A model generated the notes under the pieces. That model saw only the letters and a program-made list of their open reading frames with translations. It did not search any database and was not told the origin of the DNA. A DNA stretch of 64,000 nt, taken from Citrobacter telavivensis (GTDB lineage: Bacteria > Pseudomonadota > Gammaproteobacteria > Enterobacterales > Enterobacteriaceae). Shown piece after piece: positions 41,780-50,728 of this stretch. Numbering within the stretch: the first letter of the stretch is position 1; every line of letters begins with the position of its first letter. The DNA lies in assembly GCA_009363175.1 (NCBI GenBank), contig CP045205.1, positions 992,001 through 1,056,000 of the forward strand, given 5' to 3'. The position numbers were made by a program, and so were the translations under genes.

Positions 41780-42370
41780 GTGAGTATCGCGCCATTTTTG
41801 CTGTTTGCGTTTGTTGCCTCTATCACCCCCGGTCCCACCAATATCCTCATCCTGGCGAACAGCCAGCATCATGGTGTGAAAGCGACGCTGCCTGCGTTGA
41901 TCAGTGGCTGTGTGGCGGCGAGTATGATTGTGTTGATTTCAGGTGCCGGGGCAGGGGAAATACTGCGTCAGTATCCGCTGGTGCGACAGGTGATGAGTTG
42001 GGGGGGCGTGGCGTGGTTAAGCTGGATGAGCTGGCAATTATATAGCGCCCCGGCCGCGAATTTGTCCGCAAAGCAATCTCATCGTTTTACCGCGCGGGCG
42101 GCGGCGCTTTTGCAGGTGGTGAATCCGAAAACGTGGATGATGGCGCTGGCGGTGGTGAGCCTGTTTGCGCCGACGGGGAGTCATGCGCTGCGCGATATTG
42201 CGTTCATGGCGCTGTGGTTTTTGCTGATCTCTATCGGATGCCTGCTGTGTTGGGCGTGGCTGGGGAAGGCAGTGAACAGGGTGTTTCGCACCACCGTGGC
42301 GATGGTGCGTTTTCAGCGTCTGATGGCGCTGTGCCTGCTGATTTCAGCGTGGGCGGGAGGGCTGGCTTAG
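41780..42370 (+). CDS. LysE/RhtB-family amino-acid exporter
   Basis: A 196-residue membrane protein with about six helices. The family signature FVASITPGPTN is near residue 10. The GTG at 41780 was chosen because AAGGAGT precedes it by seven bases and it starts right before the first helix. Family members export amino acids or related metabolites; the substrate is unknown. It converges with yjdC, the 3' ends overlapping by four bases. Confidence 0.88.
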   Translation: MSIAPFLLFAFVASITPGPTNILILANSQHHGVKATLPALISGCVAASMIVLISGAGAGEILRQYPLVRQVMSWGGVAWLSWMSWQLYSAPAANLSAKQSHRFTARAAALLQVVNPKTWMMALAVVSLFAPTGSHALRDIAFMALWFLLISIGCLLCWAWLGKAVNRVFRTTVAMVRFQRLMALCLLISAWAGGLA

Positions 42371-42942
42371 GTCAGCGCGCCACCCTGACGGCACTGGGCA
42401 AAGCGCAGAATATCTTCCGCCAGACGATGCGCCGTCTCTACATCCGCATGGCTGCGATTGACCAGCATGCGGCTCAGACAGCCTTCCAGCACCAGTTCCA
42501 TCTGTTTGGCAACCATCGCCGGATCGTCAATCTCCAGCGTGGTCAGCAGTTCGTGGGTAAAGTCGTGCGCCGCGCTTTTCTGCTGATCCGCCAGTTGATG
42601 AATGGGGTGTGATGGATCGGGATAAAACGTACAGGCGGCGATAAACAGGCAACCCGGGTAGCGATTATTACTCACGCATTCTGCCAGCGCATTGTAGCGG
42701 GCCAGCAGCTTTTGTTCAGCACTCAGGGAGTCATCAAGCAACAGCTGGCGACGCCAGATATCCACCTGCTGGCTGAGATAGCGCAGCGCGTCATACAAAA
42801 TAGCCTCTTTGTCCGGCCAGAAACGCTGCATTTCGTCGAGCGGATAATCAACGCGCTCAGCCACCATTTCCAGCGTGGTGTTCGCAATCCCATGGATCTC
42901 GAGTAATTTTAGGGCCTCTCCCAGGACATCTTCACGTTGCAC
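42367..42942 (-). CDS. yjdC: TetR-family regulator YjdC
   Basis: A 191-residue protein when read from the GTG at 42942. That start has GGAGG at correct spacing and gives exactly the E. coli YjdC length; the upstream in-frame ATG sits too close to the ribosome site. The N-terminal TetR helix-turn-helix (TTLEMVAERV) is present. It is upstream of and possibly co-transcribed with cutA-dsbD in the reverse sense: dsbD ends 36 bases before it. Its targets are not known from sequence. Confidence 0.88.
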   Translation of the reverse strand: MQREDVLGEALKLLEIHGIANTTLEMVAERVDYPLDEMQRFWPDKEAILYDALRYLSQQVDIWRRQLLLDDSLSAEQKLLARYNALAECVSNNRYPGCLFIAACTFYPDPSHPIHQLADQQKSAAHDFTHELLTTLEIDDPAMVAKQMELVLEGCLSRMLVNRSHADVETAHRLAEDILRFAQCRQGGALT

Positions 42943-42977
42943 GGTCATTCCTCCGTCTTTACCTCTGAAAGTGTCGC

Positions 42978-44684
42978 TCACGGTTGGCGATCGTGCAAAT
43001 GCGCACTAAACGTCGCCGCATCCATAAAGCCCGTTACCCGTGCCTGCGGGTGCTCCTGACCTTGTGCATCAAAGAACAGGATGGTTGGCAGTCCTAATAC
43101 CTGCAAATGCTTCAGCAGCGCCACATCCTGCGCGTTATTGGCGGTGACGTTAGCCTGTAACAGCACCGTATCGCCCAGCGCCTGCTTTACCTGCGGATGG
43201 CTGAAGGTGTACTTTTCAAACTCTTTACAGGCTACACACCAGTCGGCGTACAGGTCCAGCATAACCGGTTTGCCTTTCGCCTCGACCAGCGCCTGATTGA
43301 GTTCCTCAACGCTTGCCACCGGTTTGAAGTCCAGATGCGCCTGCGCCTGCGTCACCGTTGTGCCAAACGCCCAGTCCTGGAGCGGACGTACGCTGACCAG
43401 CGCCGCCGCCAACAGAATTATCTGTACGAGGCGCATCCAGCCACGTGTTGCTTGCAGACTGGTGATAAACGCCCAGCCAAAGAAGGCCACGCCCAGCAGC
43501 GACCACAGGCGTAAACCCCACGTATCACCGATGATGCGCTCCAGCAAAAAGACCGGCAGCGCGAGGATAACAAAGCCAAACGCCGTTTTGACCTGCGCCA
43601 TCCACGGCCCGCTTTTTGGCAGCAGACGGTTACCAAAAACGGTGACCAGCATCAGCGGCAGCCCCATTCCCAGCGCGTAGAGGTACAGCGTACCGCCGCC
43701 GAGCCACAGGTTCCCGCTCTGGGCGATGTACAGCAAGATGGCGCTGAGCGGCGCGGTCGTACACGGCGAACAAATCAGCCCGGCAATCGCGCCCATGGCA
43801 AAAACGCCGCCCGCGGAACCGCCCTGCTGGCGGTTACTCATCAGCGTAAGGCGTGTTTGCAGCGACGAGGGCAGTTGCAGGGTGAACAGGCCGAACATCG
43901 ACAGGGCAAGCAGGGTAAAGACCACTGCCAGACCGATTAAGACATAGGGATGCTGAAGGGCGGCCTGGAATTGCAATCCGGCGGCGGCCACCACCAGACC
44001 CAGAGCGGTATAGGTCAGCGCCATTCCCTGCACATAGATGAATGTCAGTAGCAGTGCGCGTCCAGTAGAAAGACGCTGTTTACCGCCAAGTACGATGCCG
44101 GAAATCAGTGGATACATCGGCAGCACGCAGGGGGTAAAGGCGATGCCAATGCCGATCAGCAGCGCCCACAGGGCGGAAAAGGGAAGTTGCGCTGGCGCGT
44201 TTTCCGGTTGCGGCGGCTGTGCCGCTGCTGGTGTAGCCGGTTTCGGATCCACACTGGCGATCACCGCGCTTAACGGCACGGTTTTGCTTTCCGGCGGATA
44301 GCAAAAACCCGCGTCGGCACAGCCCTGATACGTTACCGTTAGCGTCGCGCCTGATTGCGCCTGGTTGATGGTCACCGGGATCGTGAGCGTATTGCGATAA
44401 ATTTCGCTTTTACCGTAGAACTCATCTTCATGCCAGACGCCCGCCGGCAGAGTGACTTCCGCGATTTCTGCCTGAGCAGGGGTAATACTGATCTGCTTGC
44501 GATACAGGTAATACCCGTCTTTCACCTGCCAGGTGAGATTCAGATCGTGTTGGTTTTGCTGAAAGTCAAAGGCAAAGGCCTGGTCAGCAGGGACAAAATT
44601 CGAGCGACCCGGCGCGTCGAAAAGTCCGGCAAAAGTTGATGTGCTGCAAAGAAGCAGGATCAGCGTAAGGATGCGTTGAGCCAT
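42978..44684 (-). CDS. dsbD: Thiol:disulfide interchange protein DsbD
   Basis: A 568-residue protein that brings reducing power from cytoplasmic thioredoxin to the periplasm. A signal peptide is followed by the alpha domain with cysteines in GCADAGFCY, eight helices with redox cysteines in FTPCVLPM and CSPC, and the C-terminal thioredoxin-like domain with WCVACK. All key cysteines are present. It overlaps cutA by 25 bases. Confidence 0.97.
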   Translation of the reverse strand: MAQRILTLILLLCSTSTFAGLFDAPGRSNFVPADQAFAFDFQQNQHDLNLTWQVKDGYYLYRKQISITPAQAEIAEVTLPAGVWHEDEFYGKSEIYRNTLTIPVTINQAQSGATLTVTYQGCADAGFCYPPESKTVPLSAVIASVDPKPATPAAAQPPQPENAPAQLPFSALWALLIGIGIAFTPCVLPMYPLISGIVLGGKQRLSTGRALLLTFIYVQGMALTYTALGLVVAAAGLQFQAALQHPYVLIGLAVVFTLLALSMFGLFTLQLPSSLQTRLTLMSNRQQGGSAGGVFAMGAIAGLICSPCTTAPLSAILLYIAQSGNLWLGGGTLYLYALGMGLPLMLVTVFGNRLLPKSGPWMAQVKTAFGFVILALPVFLLERIIGDTWGLRLWSLLGVAFFGWAFITSLQATRGWMRLVQIILLAAALVSVRPLQDWAFGTTVTQAQAHLDFKPVASVEELNQALVEAKGKPVMLDLYADWCVACKEFEKYTFSHPQVKQALGDTVLLQANVTANNAQDVALLKHLQVLGLPTILFFDAQGQEHPQARVTGFMDAATFSAHLHDRQP

Positions 44685-45007
44685 GAGAGGTAATCACTGT
44701 CTCCATGAGTAACGGGTAAAACCAGAAGTTCGGGCGTTTGATACGGGTGATGAGACTTCAGGCAGTCGAGTAAGGCATCCTGATGTATCACCGAGGTTTT
44801 TAAGATCATCTGGACTTCGTATTCCTGCTCCAGTTTCCCCTCCCAGTAATACAGCGAGGTTGCACCGGGAATAATCGTGGCACAGGCCGCCAGTTTTTCT
44901 GCCAGCACTTTGGCTGCCAGATCCTGGGCTGTGGCTTCATCCGGCGCGGTGCAGAGCACAACAACGGCATCGGGGAGGGAGATATCCTGACGACTAACAT
45001 CATGCAT
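44660..45007 (-). CDS. cutA: Divalent-cation tolerance protein CutA
   Basis: A 115-residue cytoplasmic protein of the CutA1 family, which forms PII-like trimers and affects copper tolerance. The ATG at 45007 (MHDVSRQD) has a GAGGTG ribosome site; a GTG two codons earlier is less likely. Conserved ACATIIPGATSLYYWEGK and HPYQTPE segments are present. Its 3' end overlaps dsbD. Confidence 0.95.
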   Translation of the reverse strand: MHDVSRQDISLPDAVVVLCTAPDEATAQDLAAKVLAEKLAACATIIPGATSLYYWEGKLEQEYEVQMILKTSVIHQDALLDCLKSHHPYQTPELLVLPVTHGDSDYLSWLNASLR

Positions 45008-45125
45008 AAACACCTCGAATGAACAGAATGACCCGCAAAAGAGTGGTCACTATACAACGGACGAGGAAAGGATGTTAGACAAAGGGAGGGAAATGCGGGG
45101 CGCGAACACGCCCCGCAGGTAACAC

Positions 45126-46427
45126 TTACAGCATGAAGCTGCCCAGCAGGAAGCCGAAGCAGACCGCCAGTACCACACCCAGCGTACCTGGGATGAAGAA
45201 CGGGTGGTTAAAGACGAATTTGCCGATACGTGTTGTCCCGGTGTCATCCATCTGTACCGCCGCAACCAGCGTTGGATAAGTTGGCAGAATGAACAGACCA
45301 GAAACCGCAGCGAAAGAGGCAACGGCAGTCAGCGGAGAAACGTTCAGCGCCAGCGCCATCGGCATCAGTGCTTTAGCGGTTGCTGCCTGAGAGTACAGCA
45401 GCGCAGAAGCAAAGAAGAAGATCACCGCCAGCAGCCACGGGTGGCCCTGAATCACTTCACCTGCAGTGTCTTTGATCCAGTCAATGTTGTGAGAGACGAA
45501 AGTATCACCCAGCCATGCAACACCCAGGATACAAATACAGGCGCTCATACCGGCTTTGAAGGTGCTGGAGTTGAGGATAGCGTCAGTTTCCACTTTGCAC
45601 AGGATAGTGGTCAGCGTCGCGACGCTCAGCATGATGATCAGGATAGCGTTAGTGGTGTTCATCAGCGGTTTCTCAACCAGACCGAGGCTCGGGCTGTTGA
45701 CGATCGCATAAACGACTACGCACACTACGCCCAGCAGGAACATCCAGACGGAGTTTTTCGCCATCGGTTTGATTTCAACCTGCTTCTCACCGCGCAGTTC
45801 AACCAAACCTTCTTCCAGACGCTTGCGGTACACCGGATCGTCAGAGAGTTTGGAGTTGAACAGCATGGTCACCAGGAAAGACATCACCAACACTGCCAAC
45901 AGCGTGGACGGAATGACCACGGACAGCAGGTGGATGTAGCTAATGCCATGACCTTCCATCACTGAAGACATGTAAACGACCGCTGCGGAGATTGGCGATG
46001 CAGTGATCGCAATCTGAGCGGACACCACGGCGGTAGAGAGCGGACGGCAAGGCTTGATGCCCTGTTCCTTCGCAACTTCAGCAATAACCGGCAGCGTTGC
46101 CAGGGAGATGTTCCCGGTACCTGCAAAGATAGTCAGGAAATAGGTCACGATCGGTGCAAGGATCGTGATGTATTTCGGGTTCCGACGCAGCAGTTTTTCT
46201 GTCTGGTTAACCAGATAGTCCAGACCGCCCGCAACCTGCATCGCGGAGATAGCAGCAATGACCGCCATGATGATGGAAATGACATCGAACGGGATATTAC
46301 CCGGTTTCACGCCGATAGCGGCAAGAACCAGAACACCCAGTCCACCTGCAAATCCAATCCCGATGCCCCCAAGTCTGGCGCCCAAAAAGATTGCCAGCAA
46401 AACAATGATAAGTTCGACAACTATCAT
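45126..46427 (-). CDS. dcuA: C4-dicarboxylate transporter DcuA
   Basis: A 433-residue Dcu-family antiporter, the E. coli length, with about ten to twelve helices. It takes up aspartate or fumarate in exchange for succinate and is less tied to anaerobiosis than DcuB. It follows aspA by 114 bases that contain a terminator, so it is partly co-transcribed with aspA and partly independent. Confidence 0.97.
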   Translation of the reverse strand: MIVVELIIVLLAIFLGARLGGIGIGFAGGLGVLVLAAIGVKPGNIPFDVISIIMAVIAAISAMQVAGGLDYLVNQTEKLLRRNPKYITILAPIVTYFLTIFAGTGNISLATLPVIAEVAKEQGIKPCRPLSTAVVSAQIAITASPISAAVVYMSSVMEGHGISYIHLLSVVIPSTLLAVLVMSFLVTMLFNSKLSDDPVYRKRLEEGLVELRGEKQVEIKPMAKNSVWMFLLGVVCVVVYAIVNSPSLGLVEKPLMNTTNAILIIMLSVATLTTILCKVETDAILNSSTFKAGMSACICILGVAWLGDTFVSHNIDWIKDTAGEVIQGHPWLLAVIFFFASALLYSQAATAKALMPMALALNVSPLTAVASFAAVSGLFILPTYPTLVAAVQMDDTGTTRIGKFVFNHPFFIPGTLGVVLAVCFGFLLGSFML

Positions 46428-46490
46428 ATTAGCCTTCCTTGTTGTTTAACAAGTTGATATTAAATTGTTGTTATTTAGTAACTTCTTATA

Positions 46491-46518
46491 AGAAAAAAGG
46501 CACGTCATCTGACGTGCC
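46491..46518 (-). terminator. aspA terminator
   Basis: Perfect hairpin GGCACGTCA-TC-TGACGTGCC at 46499-46518. On the minus strand it is followed by TTTTTTCT. It lies 23 bases past the aspA stop, before dcuA. Confidence 0.88.
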
Positions 46519-46541
46519 CTCCTTGGTACTACCCTGTACGA

Positions 46542-47978
46542 TTACTGTTCACTTTCATCAGTATAACGTTTTGCTTTGTAAGCCGGGTGCATCAGGTTCT
46601 GTGCGGAGAAAATATCGTCCAGCTCAGCTTCAGTCAACAGACCGCGCTCCAGCACCACTTCACGTACGCTCTTACCGGTTTCGGCGCAAATCTTACCAAC
46701 GATGTCGCCGTTGTGGTGGCCGATGAACGGGTTGAGGTAAGTGACGATACCGATAGAGTTGTAGACATACCCTTCGCACACTTCTTTGTTAGCGGTGATA
46801 CCGTTAACACATTTCTCCAGCAGGTTGTAGCAGGCGTTGCTGAGGATGTGAATGGATTCAAACATCGCCTGACCAATCACGGGTTCCATCACGTTCAGCT
46901 GCAGCTGACCGGCTTCAGACGCCATGGTGACGGTGATGTCGTTACCGATGACTTTGAAGCACACCTGGTTGACGACTTCTGGTACGACCGGGTTCACTTT
47001 CGCCGGCATGATAGAAGAGCCCGCCTGCAGTTCCGGCAGGTTGATCTCGTTCAGGCCAGCACGTGGGCCAGAGGAGAGCAAGCGCAGGTCGTTACAGATT
47101 TTGGACATCTTCACAGCCAGGCGCTTCAGGGCACCGTGTACCATAACGTAAGCGCCGCAGTCAGAGGTCGCTTCGATCAGGTCTTCAGCCGGAACGCAGG
47201 CAAAACCGGTCACTTCAGCCAGTTTCTGTACGGCTAGCGGAGAGTACTCTTTCGGAGTATTCAGACCAGTACCGATAGCCGTTGCGCCGAGGTTAACCTC
47301 CAGCAGCAGTTCAGCGGTACGTTCGATGTTTTTCACTTCTTCTTTCAGCAGTACGCTGAAAGCGCGGAATTCCTGACCCAGGGTCATCGGAACCGCATCC
47401 TGCAACTGGGTACGACCCATTTTCAGGATGTCCTGGAACTCGACAGCTTTACGCTCGAAACCTTCACGCAGTTGGTTGATGGCGTCGACCAGTTTAACGA
47501 TAGAAGCGTAAACGGCGATGCGGAAACCGGTTGGGTAAGCGTCGTTAGTAGACTGACATTTGTTCACGTGGTCGTTCGGGTTCAGGTACTGATATTCACC
47601 TTTCTGGTGACCCATCAGCTCCAGCCCGATATTGGCCAGCACTTCGTTGGTATTCATGTTGACGGAGGTGCCTGCACCGCCCTGGTAAACGTCTACCGGG
47701 AACTGGTCCATGCATTTGCCGTTATTCAGGACTTCATCACATGCGGCAATGATGGCATTCGCTACACTCTTAGGAATGGTCTGCAACTCTTTGTTTGCCA
47801 GCGCAGCTGCCTTCTTAACCATTACCATGCCGCGCACAAACTCAGGGATGTCACTGATTTTGTTATTGCTGATGTAGAAGTTTTCAATCGCTCTCAGAGT
47901 GTGAACACCATAGTAGGCTTCGGCTGGAACTTCCCTGGTACCCAACAGATCTTCTTCGATACGAATGTTGTTTAACAT
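46542..47978 (-). CDS. aspA: Aspartate ammonia-lyase AspA
   Basis: A 478-residue enzyme of the fumarase/aspartase superfamily that splits aspartate into fumarate and ammonia. The signature GSSIMPAKVNP is near residue 317 and the length equals E. coli AspA. With dcuA it supplies fumarate from aspartate. A CRP-like site lies upstream. Confidence 0.98.
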   Translation of the reverse strand: MLNNIRIEEDLLGTREVPAEAYYGVHTLRAIENFYISNNKISDIPEFVRGMVMVKKAAALANKELQTIPKSVANAIIAACDEVLNNGKCMDQFPVDVYQGGAGTSVNMNTNEVLANIGLELMGHQKGEYQYLNPNDHVNKCQSTNDAYPTGFRIAVYASIVKLVDAINQLREGFERKAVEFQDILKMGRTQLQDAVPMTLGQEFRAFSVLLKEEVKNIERTAELLLEVNLGATAIGTGLNTPKEYSPLAVQKLAEVTGFACVPAEDLIEATSDCGAYVMVHGALKRLAVKMSKICNDLRLLSSGPRAGLNEINLPELQAGSSIMPAKVNPVVPEVVNQVCFKVIGNDITVTMASEAGQLQLNVMEPVIGQAMFESIHILSNACYNLLEKCVNGITANKEVCEGYVYNSIGIVTYLNPFIGHHNGDIVGKICAETGKSVREVVLERGLLTEAELDDIFSAQNLMHPAYKAKRYTDESEQ

Positions 47979-48166
47979 GTGAACCTTCTTTATTTAAAGC
48001 TGCCAATGAATGCACTAAACACACAGAATATATGTGGTTTCGATTGTTTCTTGACCGACGATTATCCCCTACATCGGTCTGGTCAACGAGATCATATTCT
48101 GCTCCAGAAATTGTGCCGTAATCTGGATCACTTTAAGTGTGGTAAATTACTCCTTAATTATTATTT

Positions 48167-48182
48167 TGTGAAATAGGTCACC
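48167..48182 (-). promoter_or_regulatory. CRP-like site upstream of aspA
   Basis: TGTGA-AATAGG-TCACC differs from the CRP consensus (TGTGA-N6-TCACA) by one base. It lies in the 340-base gap between the divergent aspA and fxsA genes, which holds no other gene I can support. aspA is CRP-activated in E. coli. Distance to the aspA start (about 190 bases) leaves the role open. Confidence 0.55.
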
Positions 48183-48318
48183 GCTTTAGGATTAACTCTA
48201 AAAATAAGTGCGTAAACAGCTTGAAATTTTGTGAACTACCCCTACATCCGACTAATGCGAATCGCAACTATTTTCGGGCCGACGTGCGCATCACGGCGGC
48301 CGTTTGAGGAGAAACCTT

Positions 48319-48795
48319 TTGCGCTGGATACCGTTACTTGCAGTCTTTCTCTATGTTTATATTGAGATTTCTATCTTCATCCAGGTCGCCCATGTTATGG
48401 GTGTACTGATGACGCTCATCCTGGTGATTTTTACCTCAGTCATTGGGATGTCGCTGGTACGTAATCAGGGATTTAAGAACTTTTTGTTGATGCAGCAGAA
48501 AATGGCGGCAGGAGAGAGCCCTGCTGAAGAGATGATTAAGAGTGTTTCGCTGATCATCGCGGGCCTGTTGCTGTTGCTGCCAGGCTTTTTCACCGACTTC
48601 CTCGGTCTTCTCCTTTTACTACCGCCTGTGCAGAAGCACCTGACGATGAAGCTGCTGCCGCATTTGCGTTTTTCCCGGATGCCAGGTGGCGGCTTTAGCG
48701 CCGGAACGGGCGGTGGCGATACCTTTGACGGCGAGTTCCAGCGCAAAGACGACGAGCGTGACCGTATCGAACATAAAGACGATCGTCGCGACTGA
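48319..48795 (+). CDS. fxsA: FxsA membrane protein
   Basis: A 158-residue inner-membrane protein with four hydrophobic helices and a charged, Gly-rich cytoplasmic tail. The TTG at 48319 is preferred: it has GAGGAG seven bases upstream and gives exactly the E. coli length. When overproduced in E. coli, FxsA relieves exclusion of phage T7 by the F-plasmid PifA protein. A REP-like element follows it. Confidence 0.93.
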   Translation: MRWIPLLAVFLYVYIEISIFIQVAHVMGVLMTLILVIFTSVIGMSLVRNQGFKNFLLMQQKMAAGESPAEEMIKSVSLIIAGLLLLLPGFFTDFLGLLLLLPPVQKHLTMKLLPHLRFSRMPGGGFSAGTGGGDTFDGEFQRKDDERDRIEHKDDRRD

Positions 48796-48824
48796 TGACA
48801 TCTAAAGACATTGTAGACTTGTCG

Positions 48825-48851
48825 GCCCGGTAAGCATAAACGCCACCGGGC
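48825..48851. repeat. REP-like element between fxsA and yjeH
   Basis: Inverted repeat GCCCGGT and ACCGGGC with the internal AAGC/GC typical of REP sequences. It sits between convergent genes. Confidence 0.75.
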
Positions 48852-48868
48852 TCTTGCGTTTATCCGGT

Positions 48869-50119
48869 CTATCCCTGATGTTCAGCCATCTTCCGTTTCG
48901 GCAAAAACAGCCACAGTATTGCCAGCATAATCAGCGCATACAGACTCTTCCAGCCGACCATCGCCAACAAAAGAAGGCATAATAATCCACCCACCATCGC
49001 CAGCGCGCGATACCGACCTTTCAACAAGCGACAGCCTGCCAGCATGCACAACAGATAGATCATAATAAAGATGCCGTTCGCGTAGACGATGAGCGCATCG
49101 AGATTGATCGCCAACGCATAGATGCACAGCGTACTGACCACGCAACAGCCCAGCACGGCATTGAGCGCGTTGCGCGGAATATGGCGGTGAGAGAGGCGGG
49201 CAAGGTAATGGTCTGGTTTGTACTGCGCCTGTGACCACACCAGACGGGCAAAACTCTGTATATAAATGTTGAGACTGGCAAAACAGGCCAGATAACCGAT
49301 CACACAGGCTACCCACAACGCCTGAACGCCAAACAGTTGCACCACGATTTTCGGCAACGAGGCCGCTGCCGCCATCGTTTCGCCATAGGCGTCAAAATGC
49401 AGAACGACAACGGTGCAGGCCCAGTAGACTGAACCGGCCAGCAGCAGACCAATCATCAGCGCACGCGGGAAATCCCGTTCGGGATCCTTGAATTCAGAGG
49501 CCAGATGGGCGAACGCTTCCAGACCGACGAAACACCAGAACATCACCGACAGCGCGGAGAACAGCCCTGACATCTCAATATCGCCTGGCGCAGGGAAAGA
49601 TATTTCTGTCGGTTTGAGGTCGCCTGCCCACCAGATGGCGACAATCAGTGCCACAATTAGACCCGCAATCACCGTTTGCAGGTTTGCACTGGAGCTGGCC
49701 CCGCGTGAGCCGATGAACCACACCAGCGCCAGGGTGCCGAGCTCGGCCAGCAACAGTTGCCCGTCGTGCCAGCCAAACATCGCCTGACCAAACCCGGCAG
49801 CAATGTGCAGCGCCGCGGGAAGCCCCACGGGGATAACGGACAGAAACAGCCAGCCGGTGACCCGTTCGAGATGTGGGCCAAATGCCATACCGACGAAATG
49901 GGCGACGCCGCCTGCGCTGGGATAGTGGCGGCCTAACAGGGCAAAAACAATCGCAACGGGAAACACCAGAACAATCAAAACGGGCCAGGCCCACAGGCTG
50001 TTATTACCTGCCACCAGTGCCGCCAGGGCCGGGACGGCAAACACGCCTGTTCCTAATAATGATGTCGACAACAGGCCAATGCCCTGAGCCAGTCCAAGCT
50101 CTTGTTTCAGTCCACTCAT
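48869..50119 (-). CDS. yjeH: Amino-acid exporter YjeH
   Basis: A 416-residue APC-family transporter with about eleven to twelve helices, close to E. coli YjeH, which exports methionine and branched-chain amino acids. The N-terminal segment GIGLLSTSLLGTGVF is the helix I substrate site of the superfamily. It is divergent from groSL, as in E. coli. Confidence 0.95.
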   Translation of the reverse strand: MSGLKQELGLAQGIGLLSTSLLGTGVFAVPALAALVAGNNSLWAWPVLIVLVFPVAIVFALLGRHYPSAGGVAHFVGMAFGPHLERVTGWLFLSVIPVGLPAALHIAAGFGQAMFGWHDGQLLLAELGTLALVWFIGSRGASSSANLQTVIAGLIVALIVAIWWAGDLKPTEISFPAPGDIEMSGLFSALSVMFWCFVGLEAFAHLASEFKDPERDFPRALMIGLLLAGSVYWACTVVVLHFDAYGETMAAAASLPKIVVQLFGVQALWVACVIGYLACFASLNIYIQSFARLVWSQAQYKPDHYLARLSHRHIPRNALNAVLGCCVVSTLCIYALAINLDALIVYANGIFIMIYLLCMLAGCRLLKGRYRALAMVGGLLCLLLLAMVGWKSLYALIMLAILWLFLPKRKMAEHQG

Positions 50120-50284
50120 GAGTTGTTATCCGTTTGCGCCTGGATTCCAGGCAACTGCGCAGGTTTTCGATGTTATCACAATCAGATTTGCTTATGACGC
50201 CAGCGATTAAATAGGCGAGAAATGTGAGATAAGTACGGTTTTTGCAGGATTTTTGCCTGAAGAAAATTTTTTTTCACATTGCCC

Positions 50285-50313
50285 CTTGAAGGGGCAAAAC
50301 CCCATCCCCATCT
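50285..50313 (+). promoter_or_regulatory. Sigma-32 heat-shock promoter of groSL
   Basis: CTTGAA at 50285-50290 and CCCCATCT at 50306-50313, separated by 15 bases, match the sigma-32 consensus. The position, about 80 bases before groS, and the surrounding bases are those of the E. coli groE promoter. Confidence 0.93.
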
Positions 50314-50391
50314 CTCTGGTCACTAGCCGGGAACCTTAACGGGCCGGCGTCACCCATAACTGATAAAGACCTTCTCAAAGGAGAGCTATCA

Positions 50392-50685
50392 ATGAGTATT
50401 CGTCCGTTACATGATCGCGTGATCGTTAAACGTAAAGAAGTTGAGTCCAAATCTGCTGGCGGCATCGTTCTGACCGGTTCTGCAGCGGGTAAATCAACTC
50501 GTGGCGAAATCATCGCTGTCGGTAAGGGTCGCATCCTGGATAACGGTACCGTGCAACCGCTGGATGTGAAAATCGGCGACATCGTGATTTTCAACGATGG
50601 TTACGGTGTGAAATCTGAGAAGATCGACAATGAAGAAGTGTTGATCATGTCTGAAAGCGACATTCTGGCAATTGTTGAAGCGTAA
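50392..50685 (+). CDS. groS: Co-chaperonin GroES
   Basis: The 97-residue heptameric lid of the GroEL chamber. The mobile loop (ESKSAGGIVLTGSAA, near 17-32) and the starting MSIRPLHDRV are typical. It has a strong AAGGAGA ribosome site and is co-transcribed with groL, 43 bases downstream. Confidence 0.99.
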   Translation: MSIRPLHDRVIVKRKEVESKSAGGIVLTGSAAGKSTRGEIIAVGKGRILDNGTVQPLDVKIGDIVIFNDGYGVKSEKIDNEEVLIMSESDILAIVEA

Positions 50686-50728
50686 TCCGCGAACGACACT
50701 GAACATACGAATTTAAGGGAAAGAGAAA